64,000 nucleotides of DNA, from contig NZ_JANBBE010000001.1 in the NCBI RefSeq assembly GCF_024648825.1, forward strand, positions 434,001-498,000, written 5' to 3'. This DNA is from Lentzea californiensis (GTDB lineage: Bacteria > Actinomycetota > Actinomycetes > Mycobacteriales > Pseudonocardiaceae). This document shows, piece after piece, positions 37,401 through 45,211 of the stretch. The position numbers and the translations under genes are program-made. The notes beneath the pieces are model-generated. The model was not told where the DNA came from. It saw only the letters and a list, made by a program, of their open reading frames with translations, and made no database searches. Numbering within the stretch: the first letter of the stretch is position 1; each line of letters starts with the position of its first letter.

Positions 37401-37586
37401 GTCGCCGGTGATCGGCGTGATGATCGCGGCGACCAGGCTCTCGCCGGTCACCGCCTCGAACACCCAGTTCACCGCCTGGACGCCCCAGCCCTGGTCGCGC
37501 AGGACGTCGTTGAGCGACGCCGTGTCGACCTCGGGCTGCTTGAGGGACGCGGCGACCGGTCGCGGGGGATGGTAGGCCGTCGTCAC
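34494..37586 (-). CDS. Large ESX-secreted polymorphic-toxin-like protein
   Basis: A 1030-aa protein without signal peptide. Residues ~20-278 are helical with a WDG turn at 98-100 (VRDHWDGDAARAHEKY), typical of WXG100-like export domains. Residues ~281-763 are a Pro/Gly/Thr-rich stalk with repeats of the types GGGLPSPPGH and KPHDADT. Residues ~764-1030 form a C-terminal domain with RGQD (871-874), FGGP (926-929), PFTGTG (978-983), MPEW (989-992) and EIWQV (1005-1009). The Arg, FTG-Thr and Glu order recalls ADP-ribosyltransferases, but this is speculative. GTG at 37586 overlaps the EspC-like gene stop (GTGA). Confidence 0.72.
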   Translation of the reverse strand: MTTAYHPPRPVAASLKQPEVDTASLNDVLRDQGWGVQAVNWVFEAVTGESLVAAIITPITGDWSKIRADGDAWRMVGNAMNDVSYNLTDAVGKVRDHWDGDAARAHEKYIALGWKAGLLAEMGVAQLIAKGFDTVASGAEALGKQAARLLDYLVNKLLEAAATVWIPVAGWIKAAEMVWNAYQIYRRVMDIIDTVQKLISDVKALFDAVGRVFSAIGKLKDADSLAEAMNATQEVAEAGRDVRNAVNDIHDDFSSIKESATEIADRGNDIGSKVREINTPPGGAEDTKPAAVSAVAPGGAPVAATPTLPTSTDAPATTHAAATAGPATSAPPSMGGGGGGAPTAMPGTGSGGAPAGGPSGSPGGPIRPDITHTAGAAPAAAPPSSHQTPMGGAMPMGAPMAPGAGGGDQTRSSGSRPGAGGVPAFPSAGAPTGTPKPTGLPTPPGSGSGLPTPPSQGTPPAGTRPGSGLPTPPSGPGTSGSHPGSAGTHSTPGSHSTPGTQPTPGTQPTPGTTQPTPGSHPAPGSAGTHSGGSGLPTPPNSGTHPTPGGGSGLPTPPEHASAGSGTATAPAPTNTGGGLPSPPGHSTPSAGGGLPSPPGHPAPSAGGGLPSPPGHPSPTTGPDHSTPSGTTPSDSSPPRPHDGGTPADGGTRPHDTTPNGATDTKPHDAPDSTRPHDADPKPHDADTKPHDSDAKPHDTDTRDDAKPHDTDASGAEDVRPHDPQPDRDNIPAGADTDPKPGNDDATPGRNGDGDGGSNPPPPTGPDLKGHFDAAAMAAQGQGYQHQLDQMLPNQADRDRYVELSQRLSTDLSADEAQHVADVRNQIKVDTGDIVTKALNQGALSTYLPDQPHAPGSQKETWQNQMGGSIARGQDVVDVNTPQGLRDGLALDDKGKGWTPIPEGAPNAMQLRYEITDQNAGAHNVPFGGPKKDVPDFAQFGPRQEGEYQSPQEQAHYEASQKQMAAAGGSATVYDGYDPFTGTGSTMGGMPEWRVDGGTPLPDRAEIWQVNADGTEKLHAVYDRKFGWTKL
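35298..36746 (-). repeat. Low-complexity Pro/Gly/Thr-rich repeat region inside the toxin-like gene
   Basis: Encodes residues ~281-763. Recognisable units include GLPTPP, TPGTQPTPG, a ~16-residue unit containing GGGLPSPPGH and, near 35440-35640, several (T/A)KPHD(A/T)D units. The repetition makes this stretch prone to length changes and assembly errors. Confidence 0.8.
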
Positions 37587-37888
37587 TTCAGCAGCCCTTC
37601 GAAGATCCGCCGCTGGAGGGCGTCGATGTCCTCGTAGGCCTTCGCCGTCGAGTCCACCGCCGTGGCCGCGCCCTCGAGCTTCGACTTGCCGAAGTCGAGC
37701 GACTCGTCGAACAGCGCCCGCACGACGTCCACGCCCGGCTGCAGCAACGAGAGCAGGCCCGTGAAGCCCGCCTTGTCGCACGCCGTGGTGTGGACGTACT
37801 TGCGGATCGTGTCGAACTCTTGGGCCTCGGTGCGCAGGTACTCGGCGTACGCGCGCAGTTCGGCCGCGTCGGTGAACAGCGACGTCAC
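37583..37888 (-). CDS. EspC/WXG100-like small ESX protein
   Basis: A 101-aa two-helix protein heading the toxin operon, similar in size and pattern to EspC-type (T7SS) proteins that pair with large effectors: helix 1 FTDAAELRAYAEYLRTEAQE, a glycine turn (AGFTGLLSL) and helix 2 ending YEDIDALQRRIFEGLL. GTG at 37888 with GGGGGGACGCT upstream. The stop overlaps the start of the large gene, which suggests co-translation and probably a heterodimeric export complex. Confidence 0.72.
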   Translation of the reverse strand: MTSLFTDAAELRAYAEYLRTEAQEFDTIRKYVHTTACDKAGFTGLLSLLQPGVDVVRALFDESLDFGKSKLEGAATAVDSTAKAYEDIDALQRRIFEGLLK

Positions 37889-37943
37889 AGCGTCCCCCCT
37901 GCGGACTCAGGTGCTCAGGTCACGCTGTGACGCACAGCTCTCG

Positions 37944-39032
37944 TCACCAGTTCCCCGTGCGGTGGAAGTTGTTCAGGCGTTCCAGGCACGGGGCGAGGTG
38001 CATGCCCTGTGCCGATACCCATGTGTCGTCGTAGTAGGTGTTCGCGTAACGCTCGCCGCCGTCGCACAGCAGGGTCACCACGCTCCCGCGGGTGCGGGAC
38101 TGCCGCATCTCGGCCACGATCTGGAACGCTCCCCAGAGGTTCGTGCCGGTGGATCCGCCGACCCGGCGGCCGAGCAGGTCCTCGACGTACCGGATCGTCG
38201 CGACGGACGCCGCGTCCGGGACCTTGATCATCCGGTCGATCACCTCGCCGATGAACGACGGCTCCACCCGCGGCCGTCCGATGCCCTCGATGCCGGAACC
38301 CCTCGTGGCCACCAGGTCGCGGTTGCCGTCGCGCCACGCGTCGAAGAAGACGGAGTGCTCGGGGTCGACGACGGCCAGGCGCGTGTTCAGCTTCTGGTAG
38401 TGGACGTACCGGCCGATCGTGGCGGACGTGCCGCCCGTGCCCGCGCCGACGACGATCCAGTCGGGGGTGGGCGACGGCTCCAGCTTCATCTGCTCGAAGA
38501 TCGACTCGGCGATGTTGTTGTTGCCCCGCCAGTCCGTCGCGCGCTCGGCGTGCGTGAACTGGTCCATGAAGTGCCCGCCGAGCTCAGCCGCCAGCCGGCG
38601 CGACTCGTCGTAGAGCGCCGACGGCTCGTCGATGAAGTGGCATTTGCCGCCCTGGCGTTCGATCAGCGCGACCTTCTCCGCCGAGGTCGAGCGGGGCATC
38701 ACCGCGATGAACGGCAGCCCCAGCAGCCGCGCGAAGTACGCCTCGGACACCGCCGTCGAACCGGAGGAGGCCTCGATCACGGGTGTGCCACCGGTGATCC
38801 AGCCGTTGCAGATCGCGTAGAGGAACAACGAGCGCGCCAACCGGTGCTTCAACGACCCGGTGGGGTGCGTCGACTCGTCCTTCAGGTAGAGGTCGATGCC
38901 CCACTCGAGCGGCAACGGGTAACGCAGGAGGTGCGTGTCAGCGCTGCGGTTCGCGTCCGCCTCGATGATCCCGACGGCCTCGCACACCCAGTGCCTGGTC
39001 CTGCTGCAAACGCGGTCAACGGAGGTACTCAC
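37944..39032 (-). CDS. PLP-dependent cysteine synthase-family enzyme, Cds1-like
   Basis: A 362-aa fold-type II PLP enzyme. The PLP lysine is in [13 protein letters not shown] (~62), the substrate loop in [13 protein letters not shown] and the phosphate-binding glycines in [14 protein letters not shown]. The C-terminal extension ([12 protein letters not shown]) and overall sequence resemble mycobacterial Cds1, a cysteine desulfhydrase producing H2S and supporting respiration. Cysteine synthase or cystathionine activities cannot be excluded. GTG start at 39032 with GGAGGTA close upstream. Stands alone between the toxin operon and a DUF4229 gene. Confidence 0.82.
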   Translation of the reverse strand: MSTSVDRVCSRTRHWVCEAVGIIEADANRSADTHLLRYPLPLEWGIDLYLKDESTHPTGSLKHRLARSLFLYAICNGWITGGTPVIEASSGSTAVSEAYFARLLGLPFIAVMPRSTSAEKVALIERQGGKCHFIDEPSALYDESRRLAAELGGHFMDQFTHAERATDWRGNNNIAESIFEQMKLEPSPTPDWIVVGAGTGGTSATIGRYVHYQKLNTRLAVVDPEHSVFFDAWRDGNRDLVATRGSGIEGIGRPRVEPSFIGEVIDRMIKVPDAASVATIRYVEDLLGRRVGGSTGTNLWGAFQIVAEMRQSRTRGSVVTLLCDGGERYANTYYDDTWVSAQGMHLAPCLERLNNFHRTGNW

Positions 39033-39058
39033 AGCCGCACGATAACCGCGCGAACGGC

Positions 39059-39328
39059 CTATGCCTGGGTGAGAGGACCTTCGTCACCACGCAGTTCGGA
39101 GCGCAGCTTGTCGCGCTCGGCCTTGCGCGCCGCCTGGTGCTCGCCCAGCCCGGTCGCGACCCGCTGCCGCAGCCCCTTGAAGATGAACAGCGAAGCCGGC
39201 AACGCCACGACAACGGCCACGGCGAGGGCGGGCAGCAAAGGAACCTTGACCAACATGAGCGCGCCCATCACCACGACCACGAGGCCGAGGCGGGCGAGGA
39301 CGTAGAGCGTCACATCACGAGCGAGCAC
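39059..39328 (-). CDS. DUF4229 membrane protein
   Basis: An 89-aa protein with two transmembrane helices ([37 protein letters not shown]) followed by a charged KGLRQRV...[18 protein letters not shown] tail. This matches DUF4229, a small family frequently located near menA/menE in actinobacteria. Function unknown. It follows the Lrp regulator gene by 4 bp and may be co-transcribed. Confidence 0.82.
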   Translation of the reverse strand: MLARDVTLYVLARLGLVVVVMGALMLVKVPLLPALAVAVVVALPASLFIFKGLRQRVATGLGEHQAARKAERDKLRSELRGDEGPLTQA

Positions 39329-39332
39329 CCGT

Positions 39333-39797
39333 TCAGGTTACGTCGCCTTCTTCGTCACCGGTGTTCGGGCGCCCTTCGAACCGTGTGGAAAGCACCACGG
39401 TCGTACGCGTGCGGGCCACGCCGGGGATGCGCCGCAACCGCCCGAGAGCACGCTCCAGGTCGTCCACCGTCGACACCCTGACCTTCACGATGAACGACTC
39501 GTCGCCCGCCACCCGGTAGCAGGACTCGACCTCGTGGAGCTCGGCCAGCGCGACCGCGACCTCGTTGTCGTCCGCGATGTCGGTGGGGTGGATGCCGATC
39601 AGAGCGGTCACGCCCAGGCCGACCGCGCTGGGGTCGACGACCGCGTGGTACCCGACGATCACGCCGCTGGACTCGAGCTTGCCGACCCGCTCGTGCACGG
39701 CGGACGCGGACAGCCCGACCTGCCTGCCGAGGTCTGCGTACGTGGCCCGTCCGTTGGCCCGCAGGGCGGCGATGATCTGCCGATCAAGAGCATCCAC
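39333..39797 (-). CDS. Lrp/AsnC-family transcriptional regulator
   Basis: A 154-aa regulator. The N-terminal helix-turn-helix (LDRQIIAALRANGRATYADL, QVGLSASAVHERVGKLESSG) and the C-terminal RAM ligand-binding domain (VESCYRVAGDESFIVKVRV) are clear. Effector is probably an amino acid. It is divergent from bldC and might regulate the downstream DUF4229 and Cds1-like genes (inference). GTG at 39797 is chosen because it begins the conserved VDALDRQII. Confidence 0.9.
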   Translation of the reverse strand: MDALDRQIIAALRANGRATYADLGRQVGLSASAVHERVGKLESSGVIVGYHAVVDPSAVGLGVTALIGIHPTDIADDNEVAVALAELHEVESCYRVAGDESFIVKVRVSTVDDLERALGRLRRIPGVARTRTTVVLSTRFEGRPNTGDEEGDVT

Positions 39798-39965
39798 CCG
39801 CGACACCCTATGCCTCACGCGTACACGCACGTATCAGCGGTCACACAAGCCTGTCCGAATCGCCCCTGTCGTCCCTTACTACCTCTTTACCAAACAACAA
39901 GCGTTCGAGTACCTGATGGGTCAGATGCCACGATCAGCCCGGAACGTCTGATCTGAGGAGGACGC

Positions 39966-40172
39966 GTGACTGCAGCCACCGAGCGGCTCTTGACGCCTGG
40001 GGAAGTCGCCAATCTGTTCCGGGTCGACCCGAAGACCGTGACCCGATGGGCCACTGCGGGTCGCATCGGCTCGATCCGCACCCCTGGAGGACATCGCAGG
40101 TTCCGTGAGACCGAGGTGAAGGCCCTGCTGTCGGAGCTCACGACCGAGGCAACTGAACCCGTCCGCCACTGA
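39966..40172 (+). CDS. bldC: Developmental regulator BldC (MerR-type DNA-binding protein)
   Basis: A 68-aa stand-alone winged helix-turn-helix protein nearly identical in core to Streptomyces BldC: LLTPGEVANLFRVDPKTVTR, WATAGRIGSIRTPGGHRRFR and ETEVKALL. BldC binds cooperatively to direct repeats and times the transition to aerial growth and sporulation. Start GTG at 39966 with GAGGAGGACGC. Its presence supports a filamentous, differentiating organism. Confidence 0.95.
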   Translation: MTAATERLLTPGEVANLFRVDPKTVTRWATAGRIGSIRTPGGHRRFRETEVKALLSELTTEATEPVRH

Positions 40173-40228
40173 AACCGTATTACCCCTGTGCCGCGGGTAA
40201 TCTCGTGGCAAAGGGAGGTGGCGACACG

Positions 40229-40396
40229 ATGATCTACCTGCTGGCGGTGATCGGTGCGCTCACCGTGGCTGTGCTCGTGTGGCGAGCGTTCGCCCCGCAG
40301 CACTCGGAGTACACCCCAGGCCGCAAGGTGATCGCGCCCGACGACGACCCGGAGTTCCTGCGCAAGCTCGACGAGCAGCGCAAGCGCGACGAGTGA
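40229..40396 (+). CDS. Single-helix membrane peptide
   Basis: A ~55-aa peptide: one N-terminal transmembrane helix (MIYLLAVIGALTVAVLVWRA) then a charged cytoplasmic tail (PDDDPEFLRKLDEQRKRDE). GGGAGG lies ~10 bp before the ATG at 40229. It follows bldC in the same direction and is ended by a clear terminator hairpin. Function unknown. Confidence 0.7.
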   Translation: MIYLLAVIGALTVAVLVWRAFAPQHSEYTPGRKVIAPDDDPEFLRKLDEQRKRDE

Positions 40397-40401
40397 ACGG
40401 A

Positions 40402-40429
40402 AAAGGGGCCCTGATCCCAGGACCCCTTT
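40402..40429. terminator. Bidirectional terminator between convergent genes
   Basis: A 12-bp stem (AAAGGGG-C-CCTG against CAGG-A-CCCCTTT) with one mismatch and a 4-nt loop. The A- and T-rich outer ends give it T-runs on both strands. It lies 6 bp after the small membrane peptide and 21 bp before the end of the EspI-like ATPase gene. Confidence 0.75.
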
Positions 40430-40449
40430 CCGCCACTGTCCAGACCCGT

Positions 40450-41769
40450 TCAGGAGTGCGGGAAGTCGTCCGCGACCACAGCGGCGAGTTCCAGCAAGGC
40501 CAGACGGGTCTCCGGCGCGAGCTGGTCCAGCGCGATCTCGGCGCCCTCTTCGAGGTGCTCGTCGAACGGCAGGCGGACCACGGCACGGCATCGCTGCTGG
40601 AAGTGCGCGGCGAGCTTGTCGATGTCGACCTTGCCCGACTTCGGGCGCACCGAGTTGATCACGCACACGGACTTCGCGACCAGGTCGCGGTAGCCGTGCG
40701 CCTCCAGCCAGTCGAGCGTCGCAGCTGACGTCTGCGCGCCGTCGACCGAACCGGACGACACCAGGACCAGCAAGTCCGCCTCGTCCAGCACGCCCTTCAT
40801 GGCGGAGTGCATCAAACCGGTGCCGCAGTCGGTCAGCACGATGTTGTAGAAGTGCTCCAGCAACTCGACCGTGCGCCGGTAGTCGTCCTCGCTGAACGCC
40901 TCCGACACGGACGGGTCCTGCTCGGACGCCAGCACCTCGAGCCGTGCGGGTGACTGCGAGGTGTACGCGCGCACGTCGCTGTACTTCTTGATCCGCGGGG
41001 CGTCGCGCAGCAGGTGACGCACGGTCGCCGTGGTCTCCCGCGGGATCTTCAGCGCCAGCGTGCCGCGGTCGGGGTTCGCGTCGACGGCGACCACCCGGTC
41101 GCCACGCAGCGACGAGAACGTCGAGCCGAGCGTGGTGGTCGTCGTGGTCTTGCCGACGCCGCCCTTCAGGGACAGCATCGCGATCTTGTAGCACCCGCGC
41201 AGCGGCTGGTTGATCCGCGCGATGAGCTCACGCCGCCGCACGTCAGCCGGGCTCTCGCCCAAGTTGATGGCACCGCCGGTGATCGTGTGCAGGGACTTGC
41301 GCCAGCCGGACGTCGGCGGGCGCTTGTCCTTCTTGATCAGCTGCTGCGACGAGACTTCCTGCGCCTGCGAGCGGTACTGCTGCTGCGGGAAGTTGTTCGG
41401 GTACTGCTGGCCGGCGAAGTGGCCGTACTGCGCGGTGTTGTCGGTGTTGTGGGGGCCCGACTGGCCGCCCCCCACCTGGTACGCGCCGGACTGCGAGCCG
41501 GGCACCGGGTAGGGACCGGACGCGTTGCCGGGCACCTGGTACGGGCCGGAAGCGTTGCCGGGCATCTGGTAAGGACCGGAGGCGTTGCCGGGCACCTGGT
41601 ACGCGCCGGACTGACCGGCCAGGTTGTACGGGCCTGATTGGCCGCCGCTGACGTGCTGCGGGCCGGACTGCTGCGGGTCGAGGTAGGCCGCTGCCTGCGG
41701 GTCGACGTACTGCGGGTCGACGTACTGCGGGCCGGAGCCCTGTTCCTCACCCGGTGGTTGCCATGTCAC
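40450..41769 (-). CDS. EspI-like MinD/ParA-family ATPase of type VII secretion
   Basis: A 439-aa protein. Residues ~36-115 are a Gln/Gly/Pro-rich leader with five or six copies of a ~10-residue unit (ASGPYQVPGN type). Residues ~150-430 match the EspI/Rv3876 ATPase class: GWRKSLHTITGGAINLG, Walker A in SLKGGVGKTTTTTTLGS (~200-216), VVAVDANPDRGTLA, TDCGTGLMHSAM and INSVRPKSGKVD. EspI-type ATPases modulate ESX export, perhaps with ATP level. No eccC or other ESX core gene is nearby, but ESX substrate operons are. ATG at 41769. Confidence 0.85.
   Translation of the reverse strand: MTWQPPGEEQGSGPQYVDPQYVDPQAAAYLDPQQSGPQHVSGGQSGPYNLAGQSGAYQVPGNASGPYQMPGNASGPYQVPGNASGPYPVPGSQSGAYQVGGGQSGPHNTDNTAQYGHFAGQQYPNNFPQQQYRSQAQEVSSQQLIKKDKRPPTSGWRKSLHTITGGAINLGESPADVRRRELIARINQPLRGCYKIAMLSLKGGVGKTTTTTTLGSTFSSLRGDRVVAVDANPDRGTLALKIPRETTATVRHLLRDAPRIKKYSDVRAYTSQSPARLEVLASEQDPSVSEAFSEDDYRRTVELLEHFYNIVLTDCGTGLMHSAMKGVLDEADLLVLVSSGSVDGAQTSAATLDWLEAHGYRDLVAKSVCVINSVRPKSGKVDIDKLAAHFQQRCRAVVRLPFDEHLEEGAEIALDQLAPETRLALLELAAVVADDFPHS
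41461..41640 (-). repeat. 30-bp in-frame tandem repeats in the ATPase leader
   Basis: About five to six 30-bp units encoding SGPYQ(V/M)PGN(A/Q) occur back to back. Unit sequences are near-identical at DNA level, so recent expansion by slippage or recombination is likely. They are in frame and coding, not a CRISPR array. Confidence 0.8.
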
Positions 41770-41871
41770 CGCTGTGGCCCTCCCTGAGCAAGAGGGACCG
41801 AGACTTCCCCGACCCCCAGGTTGCGACGGTACGCAACCGGCAACGGTTCCATCGACGTGGGGGCTAACTCG

Positions 41872-42789
41872 TTAGAGACCTGCGTACGAATGCAACCCGC
41901 TGGCGACCAAGTTGATGAAGAACAAGTTGAACACGTTCACGGCGAAGCCCACGATGTTGATCCAGGCGGCCCCACGGCCACGCCATCCGGCCGTCGCTCG
42001 CGCGTGCAGATACGCCGCGTAAACGACCCACGTGACGAACGCGACCGTCTCCTTCGGGTCCCAGCCCCAGAACCTGCCCCACGCGGCTTCCGCCCAGATC
42101 GCGCCGAGGATGATGCCGGCCGTGAACAGCGGGAACGCCAGCACGGTGGTCCGGTAGGACATGCGGTCGAGCACGTCGGCGGACGGCAGCTTCGGGAAGC
42201 GGTCGGAGTTGGTGTCCTTGAGCAGGTAGAGGATCGACGTCACGCCGGGGATCAGCAGCATGCCGGACGAGATCGAGATCACCGAGACGTGGATCGCCAG
42301 CCAGTACGACCGCAGCGCCGGCTGGACGGGCGCGGCCTCGGCGTAGAGAACGGTGCCGCCGAGGAACAGCAGAGTCAGGATCGGCGGCAGCACGAACACG
42401 CCGAGACGGCGGATGGGGAACTTCGCCATCAGCACGATCCACGTCACCACGGCCGCGAGGCACAGCAGCGACATGTACTCGTACATGTTGCCCCAGGGCG
42501 CACGCCCGGTGGACAGACCGCGCATGACCAGCGAACCGAGGTGCAGCACCGCGCCGAGGACCGTCATCGCGGCGCCCATGCGGCCGATGCGCTCGGACCT
42601 GGTCAGCTCGCTCTTCGGCGCGTCGGTGAGGACGTCGGGCCCACCGGCCCCGGCCATCACCTCCGCCTTGCGCGGTGCGCGGGCGAACGCCTGCTCGACC
42701 GCGTAGAGCAGGACCGCGAAGAGGTAGACACCCAGCGCGCTGCGGTACAGCCAGTCGCTGTAGGTCGCGAGGGTCTCGTCAACCGGCAT
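41872..42789 (-). CDS. ccsB: Cytochrome c biogenesis protein CcsB (haem handling)
   Basis: A 305-aa multi-pass membrane protein of the System II cytochrome c synthase, transferring haem to apocytochrome with ResB. The tryptophan-rich WWD-type segment EAAWGRFWGWDPKETVAFVTW and conserved histidines (AVLHLGSLV, SYWLAIHVSVIS, NLVASGLHSYAG) are present. The ATG overlaps the resB stop (TGATG). It is the last gene of the ccdA-resB-ccsB operon. Confidence 0.94.
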   Translation of the reverse strand: MPVDETLATYSDWLYRSALGVYLFAVLLYAVEQAFARAPRKAEVMAGAGGPDVLTDAPKSELTRSERIGRMGAAMTVLGAVLHLGSLVMRGLSTGRAPWGNMYEYMSLLCLAAVVTWIVLMAKFPIRRLGVFVLPPILTLLFLGGTVLYAEAAPVQPALRSYWLAIHVSVISISSGMLLIPGVTSILYLLKDTNSDRFPKLPSADVLDRMSYRTTVLAFPLFTAGIILGAIWAEAAWGRFWGWDPKETVAFVTWVVYAAYLHARATAGWRGRGAAWINIVGFAVNVFNLFFINLVASGLHSYAGL

Positions 42790-44306
42790 CAGGACTTCTC
42801 CTCGTTCAGCACCGCGCGGGCCAGCCGCGTGAACTCCTCGCCGTATCCGGCCTGGTCAGTGCGGGCGAGCCCACCGACCTCGACCAAAGTACGCCCGTCT
42901 TCCAAACGGGTCGCACGCACCCACACCCTGCGGCGCTTGACGGTCAGCGAGACCCCAAGGCCGAGGATGATCAGGATGGCGAACGCCAGCACGTAACCCT
43001 GGGTCGGGTCGTGCGAGACCTGCAGCGACACCCAGTCGTTCACGGCGTCGAAGCGGACCTTCGTACCGTCGTCGAGCGCGATCTCCTCGCCCAGCGCGAG
43101 GTTCTTGCGCGCGACCTTCGCCAGCCGGCCCTGCTCGACCATCTTCTGGTCGATCGAGAAGATCGACTGGCCGCGGCCGTCGTCCACGCCCAGATCGCCG
43201 CGGTACACGTCGACAGCGACCATCGGGTTGTTCAGCGCCGGGAACTTCGAGTTCAGGATGCTGCCGTGCAGCAACGGTGTCGGCGCCAGCAGCCCCGTCA
43301 CCGCGATCTGGTTCTTGCGCCGCGTCTCCGAGTCGGTGACGCCGGGCGGGTCGAACTTCGTGGCGCCCTCCGAGGCCAGCGTGAGCTGGTCGGTCGGCAG
43401 CCACTGGATGCCCTGCGTGCGCTTCTCGCCGTTGGGGAACGTCACCGTGAACGTCGGCGTGTACCCGTGGCCGAGCAGGTAGAGCCGGTCGCCCTCGGTG
43501 CGCAGCGGGTGGTTGACCTGCAGCGTGTACGGCTTCCACGTGTTCGACGCGAGGTCGTCGCCCGACTGGTAGCGGATGTCCGCCTGGTAACCGACGGGCT
43601 GGCCGTTGTCGAGGTAGTCGGCGGTGAACTTGCCGATCTCGACGCAGAACGGCGTGAGGTCCGTGCCGTCGACCTGCAGTCCGGGCCGGAACTGGTCGTA
43701 GTTGAAGATGCCGCCGTTGCAGAACTGGCCGCCGTCGGCCTGGACGATGACCTGGCCCTCGTAGTTGAACATCTTGCCCAGCGCGAACGACACCAGCAGG
43801 CCCAGCAGCGCGAAGTGGAAGACCAGGTTGCCGGTCTCGCGCAGGAACCCGCGTTCCGCGCTGACCGTGCCCTCACCGGTCTCCATCCGCCAGCCGCGCA
43901 TGGCCTTCTGGGCCTTGGCGACGACCTCGTCCGGCGTCACGTCGAGCTCGGCCTGCGCGTGGTGCGGCATGCGCGAGAGATTGCGCGGCGTCAGCACGGG
44001 CTTCGCGCGCATCTGCTTGAAGTACTCCCACGTGCGGGGAAGCAGGCACCCGACGAGGGACGTGAACAGCAGCAGGTAGATCGCGGCGAACCACGGCGTG
44101 GCGTACACCTCGAAGAACCCGAGCTTGAGCAGCAGCTGCCCCCACCAGCCGCGCTGGGCGACGTACTCGTCGACCTTGGCCGCGTTCAGCGACAGCTGCG
44201 GCAGCAACGCACCGGGCATCGCCGCGAGCGCGAGCAGGAACAGCAGTGTCAGCGCGGTCCTCATCGAGGTGAGCCCGCGCCACGTGTTGCGGAGGAAGGC
44301 GATCAC
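42789..44306 (-). CDS. resB: Cytochrome c biogenesis protein ResB
   Basis: A 505-aa ResB/Ccs1 membrane protein. Three N-terminal helices (ALTLLFLLALAAMPGALLPQ, WFAAIYLLLFTSLVGCLLP, LVFHFALLGLLVSFALGKMF), a large extracytoplasmic domain (~200-445) and a final helix near 450-470 give the usual layout. GTG at 44306 overlaps the ccdA stop (TAGTG). It works with CcsB to attach haem covalently to c-type cytochromes outside the membrane. Confidence 0.94.
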   Translation of the reverse strand: MIAFLRNTWRGLTSMRTALTLLFLLALAAMPGALLPQLSLNAAKVDEYVAQRGWWGQLLLKLGFFEVYATPWFAAIYLLLFTSLVGCLLPRTWEYFKQMRAKPVLTPRNLSRMPHHAQAELDVTPDEVVAKAQKAMRGWRMETGEGTVSAERGFLRETGNLVFHFALLGLLVSFALGKMFNYEGQVIVQADGGQFCNGGIFNYDQFRPGLQVDGTDLTPFCVEIGKFTADYLDNGQPVGYQADIRYQSGDDLASNTWKPYTLQVNHPLRTEGDRLYLLGHGYTPTFTVTFPNGEKRTQGIQWLPTDQLTLASEGATKFDPPGVTDSETRRKNQIAVTGLLAPTPLLHGSILNSKFPALNNPMVAVDVYRGDLGVDDGRGQSIFSIDQKMVEQGRLAKVARKNLALGEEIALDDGTKVRFDAVNDWVSLQVSHDPTQGYVLAFAILIILGLGVSLTVKRRRVWVRATRLEDGRTLVEVGGLARTDQAGYGEEFTRLARAVLNEEKS

Positions 44307-45082
44307 TAGAGCGGCAGCCTCACGACGTCGACGAACGAGTAGCGCAGCCACCCGACGAACTCACCCCAGAGCCCGGTGACCAGCGCGATCCCGACGAGGA
44401 TCAGCAACACGCCACCGAAGATCTGCACCTGCCGAGCGTGCGTGCGCAGCCACTTCGTCACGCCCAACGCCCACCGCGCACCCAGCGCGAGAACCACGAA
44501 CGGCAGCCCGAGCCCCAAGCAGTACGCAAGCACCAGCACGGCTCCACGCACAGTCGACGACCCGACCTCGGTGCTGCGAGCGACAGCGAGCACCCCGGCC
44601 AGCGTCGGCCCGAGGCAGGGCGTCCACCCGAGCGCGAACACGGCCCCGAGCAACGGCGCCCCGAGCAGCCCGGTCTTGGGCTTGGTGTGGAACCGCACGT
44701 CCTTCTGCAGCGCCGGAACGAACCCGAGGAACACGAGTCCCATCAGGATCGTGACCACACCACCGATGCGCTGGAACAGATCAGCGTTGAGCAGCAACGC
44801 GTCCGAAGCGCCGAGAATGGCCATCGAGGCCAACGCGAAGACAACGGTGAACCCGAGCACGAACAACAACGAGGCCCCGGCAACCCGCCACCGCCCCTCC
44901 CGAGCGGGCTCGTTCGCCTCCACCCGAGGTGCCTCCGCACCGACCAGCCCAGCGAGATAGGCCAGGTACCCGGGCACCAGGGGCACCACGCACGGCGACG
45001 CGAACGAGATGAACCCAGCGAGCAAGGCAACCCCGGTGGCCAGCAGCAACGGCCCGGAGATCGCCAGATCGGTGGGGTTCAC
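44306..45082 (-). CDS. ccdA: Thiol-disulfide transporter CcdA
   Basis: A 258-aa six-helix membrane protein passing reducing power to ResA outside the cell. The redox-active cysteines are in FISFASPCVVPLVPGYLAYL and LGWTPCLGPTLAGVLA. GTG start at 45082. The gene lies in a patch with strong A-over-T bias on the plus strand. First gene of ccdA-resB-ccsB and divergent from the M64 peptidase. Confidence 0.94.
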   Translation of the reverse strand: MNPTDLAISGPLLLATGVALLAGFISFASPCVVPLVPGYLAYLAGLVGAEAPRVEANEPAREGRWRVAGASLLFVLGFTVVFALASMAILGASDALLLNADLFQRIGGVVTILMGLVFLGFVPALQKDVRFHTKPKTGLLGAPLLGAVFALGWTPCLGPTLAGVLAVARSTEVGSSTVRGAVLVLAYCLGLGLPFVVLALGARWALGVTKWLRTHARQVQIFGGVLLILVGIALVTGLWGEFVGWLRYSFVDVVRLPL

Positions 45083-45122
45083 ACATCTCAGAGTAGGTAG
45101 TTGCCCAGATCACGCGAGCACC

Positions 45123-45164
45123 GGCACCACTTTGACCCAACACAAGGCTTGGGCCAAAAGTGCC
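45123..45164. promoter_or_regulatory. Imperfect inverted repeat in the ccdA / M64 divergent promoter region
   Basis: GGCACCACTTTGACCCAA and TTGGGCCAAAAGTGCC form an imperfect palindrome with an 8-nt centre, located between two divergent genes. It could be an operator; the regulator is unknown. Confidence 0.35.
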
Positions 45165-45211
45165 AACAATTGCCGCTTGTGGGTGACATCACGGTTGCTT
45201 AGCGTCAACAC

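Noticed and set aside
41461-41640. CRISPR-like repeat array
   Set aside because: The 30-bp units are contiguous, without spacers, and encode an in-frame protein repeat.
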